Source of the DNA: an uncultured Flavobacteriaceae bacterium
GTDB taxonomy: Bacteria > Bacteroidota > Bacteroidia > Flavobacteriales > Flavobacteriaceae
Assembly (NCBI GenBank): GCA_947504035.1
Contig: CANNGA010000009.1
Span: 149,327 to 213,326, forward strand
Reading direction: 5' to 3'
Length of the DNA stretch: 64,000 nt
The notes under the pieces were generated by a model that saw only the letters and a list, made by a program, of their open reading frames with translations, was not told the origin of the DNA and did not search any database. This document shows, piece after piece, positions 17,853-24,948 of this stretch (position 1 is the stretch's first letter; the number at the start of each line of letters is the position of its first letter). A program made the translations under genes and the position numbers.

Positions 17853-18905
17853 ATGAGAAGATTTAATAACATTGGACGCCTAAAAGTATTTTTTAAAGAC
17901 CCTAATAAGAAGGGCTGGCTTAAAATGTTTAAGGAACTGATTATACTTACCTATACGAAGCGAGAACTGCCTTTTTATTATTTTAAGTTTTTATACCGTA
18001 AGTCTGTAGAAAATTATTTGGATTACCACAGTTTTGGTGAGATGAAAGCGCTTAATTCGAGTAGGTTGCTACACATTAAAAGCCTGAATGCCATTATAGA
18101 ACATAAACTTTTTTTTTCGTTTTATACAGAAAAGGCAAAACTTAAAACACCACAATTAATCAGTTACAATACTGGGCATAGTTTTTTCTGGAATGGCACA
18201 ATTACCCAAGTACGAACGGTAGCCGAAGCCAAAGCATTTTTTAATACTGTTTTTGATACGAATAGCCTTGAGGGTCTGTTTTTTAGACCACCATCTGAGT
18301 ATGGAGGTAAAGGGTGTTTTAAAATGACTAAAGCGGATTTAGAGGCTAAACTGGATGCGTATTTCAAGCTTATGGTTAAAGGCAGTTATGTACACACACA
18401 ACTTATAGAGCAACATGAGGCCATAAACAAAATTCATAGCAAATCGGTGAATACATTGCGCATCATCACTATTGTCACTCAAGAACAGCATGTCGAATTT
18501 ATTGGTGGATTTTACCGTTTTGGAGTAGGTAACAGTGACGTAGATAATGCGACATCTGGTGGATTTACAGTAGGGGTGCATATGGATACAGGTACTCTAA
18601 AGGCAGAAGGCCATTACCTTATGGAGTTTGGTGGTGCTACCATTACCAAGCATCCCGATAGTGGTGTGGTGTTTAAAGATTTTCAAATTCCTTTTTACGA
18701 AGCCATCTTAGAGCTTTTAAAACATGCTTTAAGCGTCTTTCCTGATCGTTTGATAGGTTGGGATATTGCAATTACTACAGATGGCCCTGTCATTGTAGAA
18801 TGCAATTCGTATCCACATATTCCTTTAAGTGATATGGCTTATGGCGGAATGCTAAAAAACAAACACATGCGCGCTTTACTAGACGAGGTAAAAGCAGCCC
18901 AATAG
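17853..18905 (+). CDS. ATP-grasp protein of the sugar-transfer-associated type
   Basis: 350 residues matching the ATP-grasp family found near glycan synthesis genes (ATPgrasp_ST type). Visible elements are RPPSEYGGKGCFK (nucleotide-binding loop, about residue 149), SVNTLRIITIVT, GGFYRFG with the serine/glycine-rich DNATSGGFTVGV loop, and a C-terminal WDIAITTDGPVIVECNSYP, whose E and N residues are the expected metal ligands. Such proteins probably ligate an amino acid or other amine to a carboxylate on a sugar or lipid; the substrate is unknown. It sits alone on the plus strand between bioB and the other biotin genes, with no glycosyltransferase beside it. The ATG at 17853 gives a basic N-terminus; no stronger start is seen. 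Confidence 0.75.
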   Translation: MRRFNNIGRLKVFFKDPNKKGWLKMFKELIILTYTKRELPFYYFKFLYRKSVENYLDYHSFGEMKALNSSRLLHIKSLNAIIEHKLFFSFYTEKAKLKTPQLISYNTGHSFFWNGTITQVRTVAEAKAFFNTVFDTNSLEGLFFRPPSEYGGKGCFKMTKADLEAKLDAYFKLMVKGSYVHTQLIEQHEAINKIHSKSVNTLRIITIVTQEQHVEFIGGFYRFGVGNSDVDNATSGGFTVGVHMDTGTLKAEGHYLMEFGGATITKHPDSGVVFKDFQIPFYEAILELLKHALSVFPDRLIGWDIAITTDGPVIVECNSYPHIPLSDMAYGGMLKNKHMRALLDEVKAAQ

Positions 18906-18911
18906 ATTGTT

Positions 18912-20066
18912 TTATTTCGAGATTAAAATAGATACGGCATTACCACCAAAACCAACAGCATTTATGAGAATGTGTTTAATGGTTTTAGGTGCGTTTGCGG
19001 TTTCTAAATAAGGTATGCCAATGCATTTTTGATGCTGTAACATTAAAATAGCAAATTCTAAGCTCAATGCTCCAGAAGCTCCAAAGGTATGTCCTATTTT
19101 CCATTTGTTAGAGGTGAGATAAGGCATTTGCTTAGGGAATAGATGTTGTATGGCTTTAAATTCTGAAAGGTCACCTTTAATTGTTCCAGGCGCATGCATT
19201 ACAATAACATCTATAGTTTCTGGAGGTCTATTTTTTAAAGCCATTCGCATGGATTTTTGAAAGCATTTGGCATCGCTAGAAATAGAAATGTTATGCTTTA
19301 AAATTTCTGTTGCATACCCAAAGCCTGTAATGCTACATAGTGCATTGGATTTTAGACCTGCTTCAAGACAGAGCATCGCAGCTCCTTCCCCTAAAACCAT
19401 TGTGTTTTTATCTTTTTCCAGATCTAAAGCACGGCATGGAAAAGGCGCTTTAGATTTCGAATACACCTTTAGAGCTTGCATTTGTGCGATGGTGAAATTG
19501 GTTAGAGGGGCTTCACTACCACCCACTAAAAATGTTGCACACATGCCCGAGTTTATCCAAGCAATACCATTAAGTACACTGTGCAAAGCCGTAGAGCACG
19601 TTATAGAATGGCTTAATTCTGGACCTTGCGTTTGCAAATCGTGAGCCACCCAAGATGCTATGTTGCCTAAAGTTGTTGTTGGAGAGCTTAAGGTTTCAGA
19701 TTTATTGTGCTTTAAAAAAGAAGTATGGTATTTTTCAAAGAGGGCTGTAGCACCTCGCGATGAGCCTATATTAATACCAAAATTAGATGCTGCGTTCCAG
19801 CCCGCTTGTTTTATGGCCTGCCTAGAGGCATAAATGGCAAATAAGACAGTATCGTCTAAAGATTTGTATTTGTTATCTGAAGCGCGCAGTTCTGCAATAC
19901 GTGCTTTAGCGCTATCTTGCAGTTGAGCCACCCAAGCGGTTCCCTCTAAAAAAGGCTTTGAATTAAAATGATGCCTAGGGTTAAGGTAACTATTCCACGT
20001 TTCTTCTAAAGTCATGCCTAGAGGCGATATAGAAGCGATAGCGGTTATGGATATAGGATGTTGCAA
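18912..20066 (-). CDS. Beta-ketoacyl synthase family protein in the biotin operon
   Basis: 384 residues with the KAS I/II thiolase fold. The active-site triad is present: Cys157 (SITCSTALHS), His291 (VMHAPGTIKGD) and His326 (KIGHTFGASGALSLE). The region round the first His departs from the usual HGTxT motif, and the protein is shorter than FabF (about 410 residues). It begins 21 bases after the bioA stop on the same strand, so it belongs to the bioF-DUF2007-bioD-bioA unit. I infer a role in making the pimeloyl chain, perhaps as a dedicated condensing enzyme, because no bioC, bioH or bioZ is in the window. A general fatty-acid or secondary-lipid synthase is the alternative. Confidence 0.8.
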   Translation of the reverse strand: MQHPISITAIASISPLGMTLEETWNSYLNPRHHFNSKPFLEGTAWVAQLQDSAKARIAELRASDNKYKSLDDTVLFAIYASRQAIKQAGWNAASNFGINIGSSRGATALFEKYHTSFLKHNKSETLSSPTTTLGNIASWVAHDLQTQGPELSHSITCSTALHSVLNGIAWINSGMCATFLVGGSEAPLTNFTIAQMQALKVYSKSKAPFPCRALDLEKDKNTMVLGEGAAMLCLEAGLKSNALCSITGFGYATEILKHNISISSDAKCFQKSMRMALKNRPPETIDVIVMHAPGTIKGDLSEFKAIQHLFPKQMPYLTSNKWKIGHTFGASGALSLEFAILMLQHQKCIGIPYLETANAPKTIKHILINAVGFGGNAVSILISK

Positions 20067-20087
20067 AGCAATTTATTTTGGGCAAAG

Positions 20088-21353
20088 TTATACTATTTCT
20101 AAAGCTTCTTCAATGGTTTGATAGACCTTTTTCAATTCGGCATCTGTAATAATATAAGGGACTTGAATGTAAATGGTATTGCCTAGAGGTCTTAAAAAGA
20201 CACCACGATCCATAAAGAATTTCAGCAATTTGTCGCGTAGGTCGCCGTAGCGTTCCATAACGGTGTTGAGGTCTAAAGCGAAAATCACACCAATGTGCCG
20301 GGTTTCCTTAACTTTGGGATGTGCTTTAATCTTGGTGTTAAAGTCTTGATGCGCCTTTGTAATACGCGAAATGTTATTTTGAATAGCTGCCGAAGTTAAC
20401 AATTCAATGCCTGCAATAGCCGCTGCACATCCTACAGGATTGGCGGCATAAGTGTGGCAATGAAAAAAGCCTTTAGCAACATCGCTGCTTAAAAACCCTT
20501 CATAAATGGTTTCGGTACACGATGTAATTGCCATAGGGATAAGGCCTGCTGTTAAGGCCTTGCTCAAACAGATAATATCAGGCTTTGTTTCTAGGTAATC
20601 TGAAGCAAAATAACGGCCCGTTTTGCCAAATCCCGTCATAACTTCGTCTGCAATAGTTAAAATCCCCTTAGAGGTACAGGCATTTAAAATGGCATTTAAG
20701 CCTTGGGCATCGTGGGTTTTCATGCCAGCAGCACCTTGAATTAAGGGTTCGTATACAAAGCCTGCGATTTTATAAGTGTCTGCATAATGTTTCAGGGTAT
20801 CTAAAATAAGAGCAGTATTTGTGCCGTTTGGTGTGGGAATGCGTTTTACATCTATTAAAAAATCTTCAAAAGGGCCGTTATATACGGATAGCCCAGAGAC
20901 ACTCATGGCCCCAAAGGTGTCGCCGTGAAACCCATTTTCAAAAGCAATAAAAGTAGACCGTTTATCACCTTTATTAAAATAGTATTGCAGTGCCATTTTA
21001 ATGCCTGCTTCTACAGCAGTAGAGCCGTTATCATTAAAATACACTCTATTTTGATTGTCGGGTAGAATTTTTACAAGGGCTTCCGATAATTGTACAGCAG
21101 GCTCATGCGTAAAATCACTAAACATGACCTGATCGAGTTGTTGCATTTGTGCATAAACACGTTCTGTGATATAAGGGTGGCAATGGCCATACATACAGGT
21201 GTACCAAGATGCGATAGCATCGATATATTCCTTACCCTGTTCATCGGTAAGGATACATCCTTTAGCTTTAACGATCGCTAAACTTTCAGGTTGTAACTGG
21301 TGTTGTTTTAGGGGGTGCCAAAGGTGCTTTTTATCTCTCTCGTTTAAGGTCAT
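20088..21353 (-). CDS. bioA: Adenosylmethionine--8-amino-7-oxononanoate aminotransferase
   Basis: 421 residues, class III aminotransferase. BioA transfers the amino group of S-adenosylmethionine to 7-keto-8-aminopelargonate, giving 7,8-diaminopelargonate, using PLP. The PLP lysine is K265 (LSKALTAGLIP) with D236 in IADEVMTGFGKTG; the substrate-side SWYTCMYGHCHP and GFHGDTFGAMSVSG segments are intact. Its ATG overlaps the bioD stop (ATGA), so translation is coupled. Length and motif order are normal. Confidence 0.96.
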   Translation of the reverse strand: MTLNERDKKHLWHPLKQHQLQPESLAIVKAKGCILTDEQGKEYIDAIASWYTCMYGHCHPYITERVYAQMQQLDQVMFSDFTHEPAVQLSEALVKILPDNQNRVYFNDNGSTAVEAGIKMALQYYFNKGDKRSTFIAFENGFHGDTFGAMSVSGLSVYNGPFEDFLIDVKRIPTPNGTNTALILDTLKHYADTYKIAGFVYEPLIQGAAGMKTHDAQGLNAILNACTSKGILTIADEVMTGFGKTGRYFASDYLETKPDIICLSKALTAGLIPMAITSCTETIYEGFLSSDVAKGFFHCHTYAANPVGCAAAIAGIELLTSAAIQNNISRITKAHQDFNTKIKAHPKVKETRHIGVIFALDLNTVMERYGDLRDKLLKFFMDRGVFLRPLGNTIYIQVPYIITDAELKKVYQTIEEALEIV

Positions 21354-21961
21354 AGTTGGTTTTTAAAACGTTCGGCGTATGCTTTCACTACATTTTGGTC
21401 AAAATAAGGCTCTTCATCAATGCGCCCAAGAACGGGAACACCGGTCATTTTTTTAATAATCGCCTCTGTAGTGGGGTGTGCTGCACCACTAAAAAGAAGT
21501 GTCACATCAAACCCTTTTTCTTTTAAAAACTGAACAGTGAGTAATGTATGGTTAATGCTGCCTAGATAATGACGAGATACCACAATAACTTTATAGTGTG
21601 GCTGTATTAAGTCTAAAATGGTGGTGCTAGCGTTTAAAGGAACCAGCAAACCTCCAGCGCCTTCAATGACTAAGTTGGGGTTGTTGGTGTGTGGGGGTGT
21701 AAAGGCGTTGATATCTATTTCTACACCGTCTATAGCTGCAGCAGCATGTGGACTCATAGGTGTTTCTAAGGCATAGGCATTAGGGTGACATTGAGATGTT
21801 GTATTAGAGATTAAGCGCTTTACTTTAGCAGTATCGCAATTTTCTAATTCTCCAGCTTGCACAGGTTTCCAATAATCGGCCTCAAGTGCTTCTGTAATGA
21901 TGGCAGAAGCTACAGTTTTTCCAACTTCTGTAGAAATGCCTGTTATAAAGTAAGTATTCAT
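21350..21961 (-). CDS. bioD: Dethiobiotin synthase
   Basis: 203 residues. BioD uses ATP and CO2 to close the ureido ring of dethiobiotin from 7,8-diaminopelargonate. The P-loop GISTEVGKT occupies residues 8-16, and the substrate-binding KPVQAGELEN and the VIEGAGGLLVPL segment are present. It overlaps bioA at its 3' end and the DUF2007 gene at its 5' end by four bases each (ATGA), which marks a tightly coupled operon. Confidence 0.95.
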   Translation of the reverse strand: MNTYFITGISTEVGKTVASAIITEALEADYWKPVQAGELENCDTAKVKRLISNTTSQCHPNAYALETPMSPHAAAAIDGVEIDINAFTPPHTNNPNLVIEGAGGLLVPLNASTTILDLIQPHYKVIVVSRHYLGSINHTLLTVQFLKEKGFDVTLLFSGAAHPTTEAIIKKMTGVPVLGRIDEEPYFDQNVVKAYAERFKNQL

Positions 21962-22371
21962 TTTAAGTCAAATTCGGTATTACAAACGTCGCATCTGTAT
22001 TTATGTTTGGTGTAAAATGGTAGTGCGGCAAATAGAACGCCAAACACAAACGCAAAAAAGGATTTTAGATCTTTAATGGTTGAAAATAAGGTTATAGTCT
22101 CACTTTTACACTTAGGACAAGCAATGGTATTGCCTTTATCGTCTAAGGCATATTTAGAGATAGACTGCAAAATGTGCTGTGCCCGTAAAGCATCTTTAGC
22201 ATATACTTTTAGTTTTACACCACCTATGGCATTACTCACCAAGGGATCTGTATCTATGGTGAAACTATCTGATAAAAACACAGGAATGCCATCGGCTTCT
22301 AAACGGCCTTTTACGATTTGTGCTTCAGTAGAATATTGGTAACGTGCTATGGTTTTAAATGTATCACTCAT
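21958..22371 (-). CDS. DUF2007-type protein with a C-terminal zinc ribbon and membrane segment
   Basis: 137 residues from the ATG at 22371 (MSDTFKTIARYQYSTEAQIV), chosen because it gives the ATGAGTGA overlap with the bioF stop and matches the family start. Residues 1-75 are the DUF2007 fold (RLEADGIPVFLSDSF, GGVKLKVYAKDALRAQHIL), a ferredoxin-like domain with unknown ligand. Then come a zinc-ribbon half (CPKCKSE), a hydrophobic segment (SFFAFVFGVLFAALPFY) and the second half (CDVCNTEF), so the two CxxC pairs flank the membrane segment. Its place between bioF and bioD, overlapping both, is unusual and hints at a link to biotin synthesis, or simply at operon insertion. Function unknown. Confidence 0.78.
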   Translation of the reverse strand: MSDTFKTIARYQYSTEAQIVKGRLEADGIPVFLSDSFTIDTDPLVSNAIGGVKLKVYAKDALRAQHILQSISKYALDDKGNTIACPKCKSETITLFSTIKDLKSFFAFVFGVLFAALPFYTKHKYRCDVCNTEFDLK

Positions 22372-23518
22372 ATGCTGCAAAAGTACTAAGTGCATTTAGA
22401 ACTTTAGTGATATCTGCTTTAGAATTATAACTATGCAAACAAAAACGTAGCCGTTCTTTGCCTTTGGGTACGGTTGGTGATAAGATTGGTTTCACATTAA
22501 ACCCAGAATGTTGTAAGTGTTGAGCGATCTGCTTCACATTGTTATTTCCAGGGATGACGCAACACTGAATGGCTGAATTAGAGGTTATAAATTTAGTTTC
22601 TAGATGATTGCGATGAACTTCAGCTTTAAAGTGTTTGATGTTTTGCGCCAATAGCGTACGATTTGTAGATGTGTTTAGTGTGCGATAAGCAGCATGTATT
22701 GTGGCTAAGCTATGTGGCGGTAATGCCGTTGTGTAAATTAAAGACCTGCAAAAATTTACTAAAAATGTTTTTAACGCTGCAGAACCTAAAATCGCAGCAC
22801 CATGACAGCCTAGCGCTTTTCCAAAGGTGATGATACGTGCAAAAACTGTAGATTCTAGATGCAACTGTTGCAAGAGGCCTTCACCAGAATTACCAAAAAC
22901 ACCAACGGCATGAGCTTCATCTATAATTAGATGTGCCTTATAGGTGTTGCATAATTTTGATAGTGCTTTTAAATCTGGGGAATCCCCACCCATAGAAAAC
23001 ACCGATTCTGTGACGACGTAAATACTAAGATCTTTTGCAAAGGCAGTTGCCCTATAGCGTAGTAATAAAGCTTCTAGAGTTTCTAAATGATTGTGTTTAA
23101 ATTTATAAGCTTTTGCATGGCTCATCGCAATACCATCACGTATTGATGCATGGCTGTATTCGTCGTATAGAATAAGGTCGCCGCGCTGCGGAACGCAAGA
23201 GAAAAAGCCCATATTGGCATCGTATCCAGAGTTGAATATTAAGGCCGCTGCGCTCTTGTGAATTTCCGCCAATTGCGATTCTACCAGATCGTACAATTTA
23301 TGGTTGCCAGATAATAATCGAGAACCTGTAGCGCCATTGTGCATTATATCATAATGCTTTAAGACCGCATGTGCTGTTTCAAAAAGGCGTGCAGATGTAG
23401 ACAACCCCAAGTAATCATTCGATGAAAAGTCAATTAAACCAGAAGGCGTTCCTAAACGGCGTAATGCGTTTTTAGAATGCCGTTGCTCTAATTTTTGCTC
23501 TAATTTTTTGGGTAGCAT
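22364..23518 (-). CDS. bioF: 8-amino-7-oxononanoate synthase
   Basis: 384 residues, alpha-oxoamine synthase family. BioF condenses pimeloyl-ACP (or -CoA) with L-alanine and releases CO2, forming 7-keto-8-aminopelargonate. The PLP lysine is K234 (TFGKALGCHG), with H123, D200 and H203 (IIDEAHAVGVFG) in place, and the NDYLGLS and GATGSRLLSGNH substrate loops. It is the first gene of the coupled biotin operon. A full promoter lies immediately upstream, with the -7 element ending only five bases before the ATG, so the mRNA may be almost leaderless. Confidence 0.95.
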   Translation of the reverse strand: MLPKKLEQKLEQRHSKNALRRLGTPSGLIDFSSNDYLGLSTSARLFETAHAVLKHYDIMHNGATGSRLLSGNHKLYDLVESQLAEIHKSAAALIFNSGYDANMGFFSCVPQRGDLILYDEYSHASIRDGIAMSHAKAYKFKHNHLETLEALLLRYRATAFAKDLSIYVVTESVFSMGGDSPDLKALSKLCNTYKAHLIIDEAHAVGVFGNSGEGLLQQLHLESTVFARIITFGKALGCHGAAILGSAALKTFLVNFCRSLIYTTALPPHSLATIHAAYRTLNTSTNRTLLAQNIKHFKAEVHRNHLETKFITSNSAIQCCVIPGNNNVKQIAQHLQHSGFNVKPILSPTVPKGKERLRFCLHSYNSKADITKVLNALSTFAAYE

Positions 23519-23522
23519 GTCG

Positions 23523-23553
23523 CAAAGATACGGGGAAGTACATACTAATACAA
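23523..23553 (-). promoter_or_regulatory. Promoter of the bioF operon
   Basis: On the minus strand, TTG (23553-23551), 20 bases, then TATCTTTG (23530-23523): a complete Bacteroidota -33/-7 pair. The expected transcription start falls at or next to the bioF ATG at 23518. Confidence 0.6.
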
Positions 23554-23596
23554 TGACAGCTCTAAAATGCTAAAAAATAATTTTTAACATTAATTT

Positions 23597-23615
23597 ATTA
23601 TTGATTATCAATAAT
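23597..23615. promoter_or_regulatory. Palindromic operator candidate in the bioF / DUF2975 divergent region
   Basis: A perfect 9-bp inverted repeat around one base (ATTATTGAT-T-ATCAATAAT). It overlaps the TTG -33 element of the plus-strand promoter at 23601-23628. A second, wider inverted repeat pairs 23591-23603 with 23640-23652 (13 bp). The nearby XRE-type regulator gene (24191-24397) is the obvious candidate ligand, by inference only. Confidence 0.5.
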
Positions 23616-23628
23616 TTTTATATTTTTG
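23601..23628 (+). promoter_or_regulatory. Promoter of the DUF2975-XRE pair
   Basis: TTG at 23601-23603, 17 bases, TATTTTTG at 23621-23628, then 31 bases to the ATG at 23660. It fits the Bacteroidota -33/-7 consensus and is overlapped on its -33 side by the palindrome at 23597-23615. Confidence 0.6.
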
Positions 23629-23659
23629 TTATCGAAAAACAATAATAAATTATTTTGAA

Positions 23660-24187
23660 ATGAAACAATTCGCATACTTTTCGGCCACCTTATTATTTTA
23701 CAGTATAGCAAGTATATTAGGCTTTGTCATGTTATTCTCAATAGGGGCTTATTTAGAATATAAATTTGGTTTTCAAATACCGTTTGTAGATAGTATAGAA
23801 GGTGGAGGAAAGGTACATGTGCCTTTAGTAGGGTTACATGTCAATGTGCCGTTTAACGCCTCTATTCTTCTCATGTGCTTAAGCATGTTATATTATGGCG
23901 TTTACTTTTACGTGTTTAAAATGTTTTTAGGTGTGTTTATTAAAAAAAACATGTTCGAAGCGAGTTCTGTAAAGTACTTGCGTTTATTTTTAAAGCTAAA
24001 TCTTATCCCTTTATTATATATTATAGTATTTGTGGGGGCTATATTTGTAAAGGGGGCTGATTTTCGTTTACAGGATGATTATTTTATCGTGTTAGCCCAC
24101 TTAACCATTGCCTTTTTGGTGTATCTCTATTTAGAGGTATTAAGCAAAGGAAAACATATTAAGGATGAAAACGATTTAACCATTTAA
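23660..24187 (+). CDS. DUF2975 family integral membrane protein
   Basis: 175 residues with four hydrophobic segments (about residues 5-30, 65-90, 110-135 and 148-165), so an inner-membrane protein. Segment order and the pairing with a 68-residue XRE regulator three bases downstream match the widespread DUF2975 plus YozG-type regulator cassette. The role of DUF2975 is not established; the pairing suggests membrane-linked sensing or an autoregulated small module. The upstream promoter carries an overlapping palindrome. Confidence 0.8.
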   Translation: MKQFAYFSATLLFYSIASILGFVMLFSIGAYLEYKFGFQIPFVDSIEGGGKVHVPLVGLHVNVPFNASILLMCLSMLYYGVYFYVFKMFLGVFIKKNMFEASSVKYLRLFLKLNLIPLLYIIVFVGAIFVKGADFRLQDDYFIVLAHLTIAFLVYLYLEVLSKGKHIKDENDLTI

Positions 24188-24190
24188 ACC

Positions 24191-24397
24191 ATGCCGATAC
24201 GTGTAAATTTAGATATAATGCTTGTCCAGCGCAAAATGAAAAGTAAACATTTAGCAGAGGTTATAGGCATCACCACAGCGAATTTATCCATCCTAAAATC
24301 TGGAAAAGCTAAGGCTATACGGTTTACGACTTTGGAGGCGATTTGTAAAGCATTAGAGTGTCAACCTGCAGATATTTTAGAGTACGTTGCAGATTAA
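24191..24397 (+). CDS. XRE-family (Cro/CI type) small DNA-binding regulator
   Basis: 68 residues made almost wholly of one HTH_XRE domain: LDIMLVQRKMKSKHLAEVIG, ITTANLSILKSGKAKAIRF (recognition helix) and TLEAICKALECQPADILEY. It resembles the YozG-type partners of DUF2975 proteins. The gene follows the DUF2975 gene by three bases and is surely co-transcribed. It probably binds the palindrome at 23597-23615 and controls its own operon; this is inference. Confidence 0.88.
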   Translation: MPIRVNLDIMLVQRKMKSKHLAEVIGITTANLSILKSGKAKAIRFTTLEAICKALECQPADILEYVAD

Positions 24398-24440
24398 AAT
24401 CCGTATTTTTGAAGACATTTAAATCTATTGTATTCGCATT

Positions 24441-24893
24441 ATGAAAAAATTACTTTTTGTTGTATTGGTTTTAATATCTGTTCTTGGGTTTTCGCAAAAT
24501 AATTATATTGTTAAGACCGATGATGGCAGGCGTGTACTGTTAAAAGCAGATTACACATGGGAATATATAGACCAACAACCTGCTGCAACAGGTGCCGTAG
24601 GTCAACCCGCAGTGCCAGCACCTATAAAGGGAAATGCGTGTCATCTTGCCGAAGGCTATGAAGAGCCTGTATTAAATAAAAAAATACAGGGTCAACTTAA
24701 AAAAGGCAGAGCGACTTTAGCGCATGTTAAAAAGAAAGTTGCTAAAGACTATAATTGTACTGTAGAAGACGTTGTTTTAATGGCCATAACGGAAACGCCT
24801 AGGGTTTCAAAATATACATTCTGTGCCAAGGGCGAAAAAGTTTATTACAAACGTAATGGACATAAAATTTTAGAGAAAGGCAAGTTTTTCTAA
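24441..24893 (+). CDS. Small secreted protein, DUF3157-like (tentative)
   Basis: 150 residues with a signal peptide (MKKLLFVVLVLISVLGFSQ). The N-terminal segment YIVKTDDGRRVLLKADYTWE followed by Y-I-D is typical of short flavobacterial secreted proteins that I associate with DUF3157. A Pro/Ala linker (about residues 50-65) separates it from a basic C-terminal part (LNKKIQGQLKKGRATLAHVK..) with two or three cysteines. A TATTTTTG octamer at 24404-24411 may be its -7 element. No enzymatic motif is seen and no function is proposed. Confidence 0.6.
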   Translation: MKKLLFVVLVLISVLGFSQNNYIVKTDDGRRVLLKADYTWEYIDQQPAATGAVGQPAVPAPIKGNACHLAEGYEEPVLNKKIQGQLKKGRATLAHVKKKVAKDYNCTVEDVVLMAITETPRVSKYTFCAKGEKVYYKRNGHKILEKGKFF

Positions 24894-24948
24894 TCAAAAA
24901 AAACACCTGTTTTACAAAGGTAACCACTTAAAAACTATTCTATTTACA

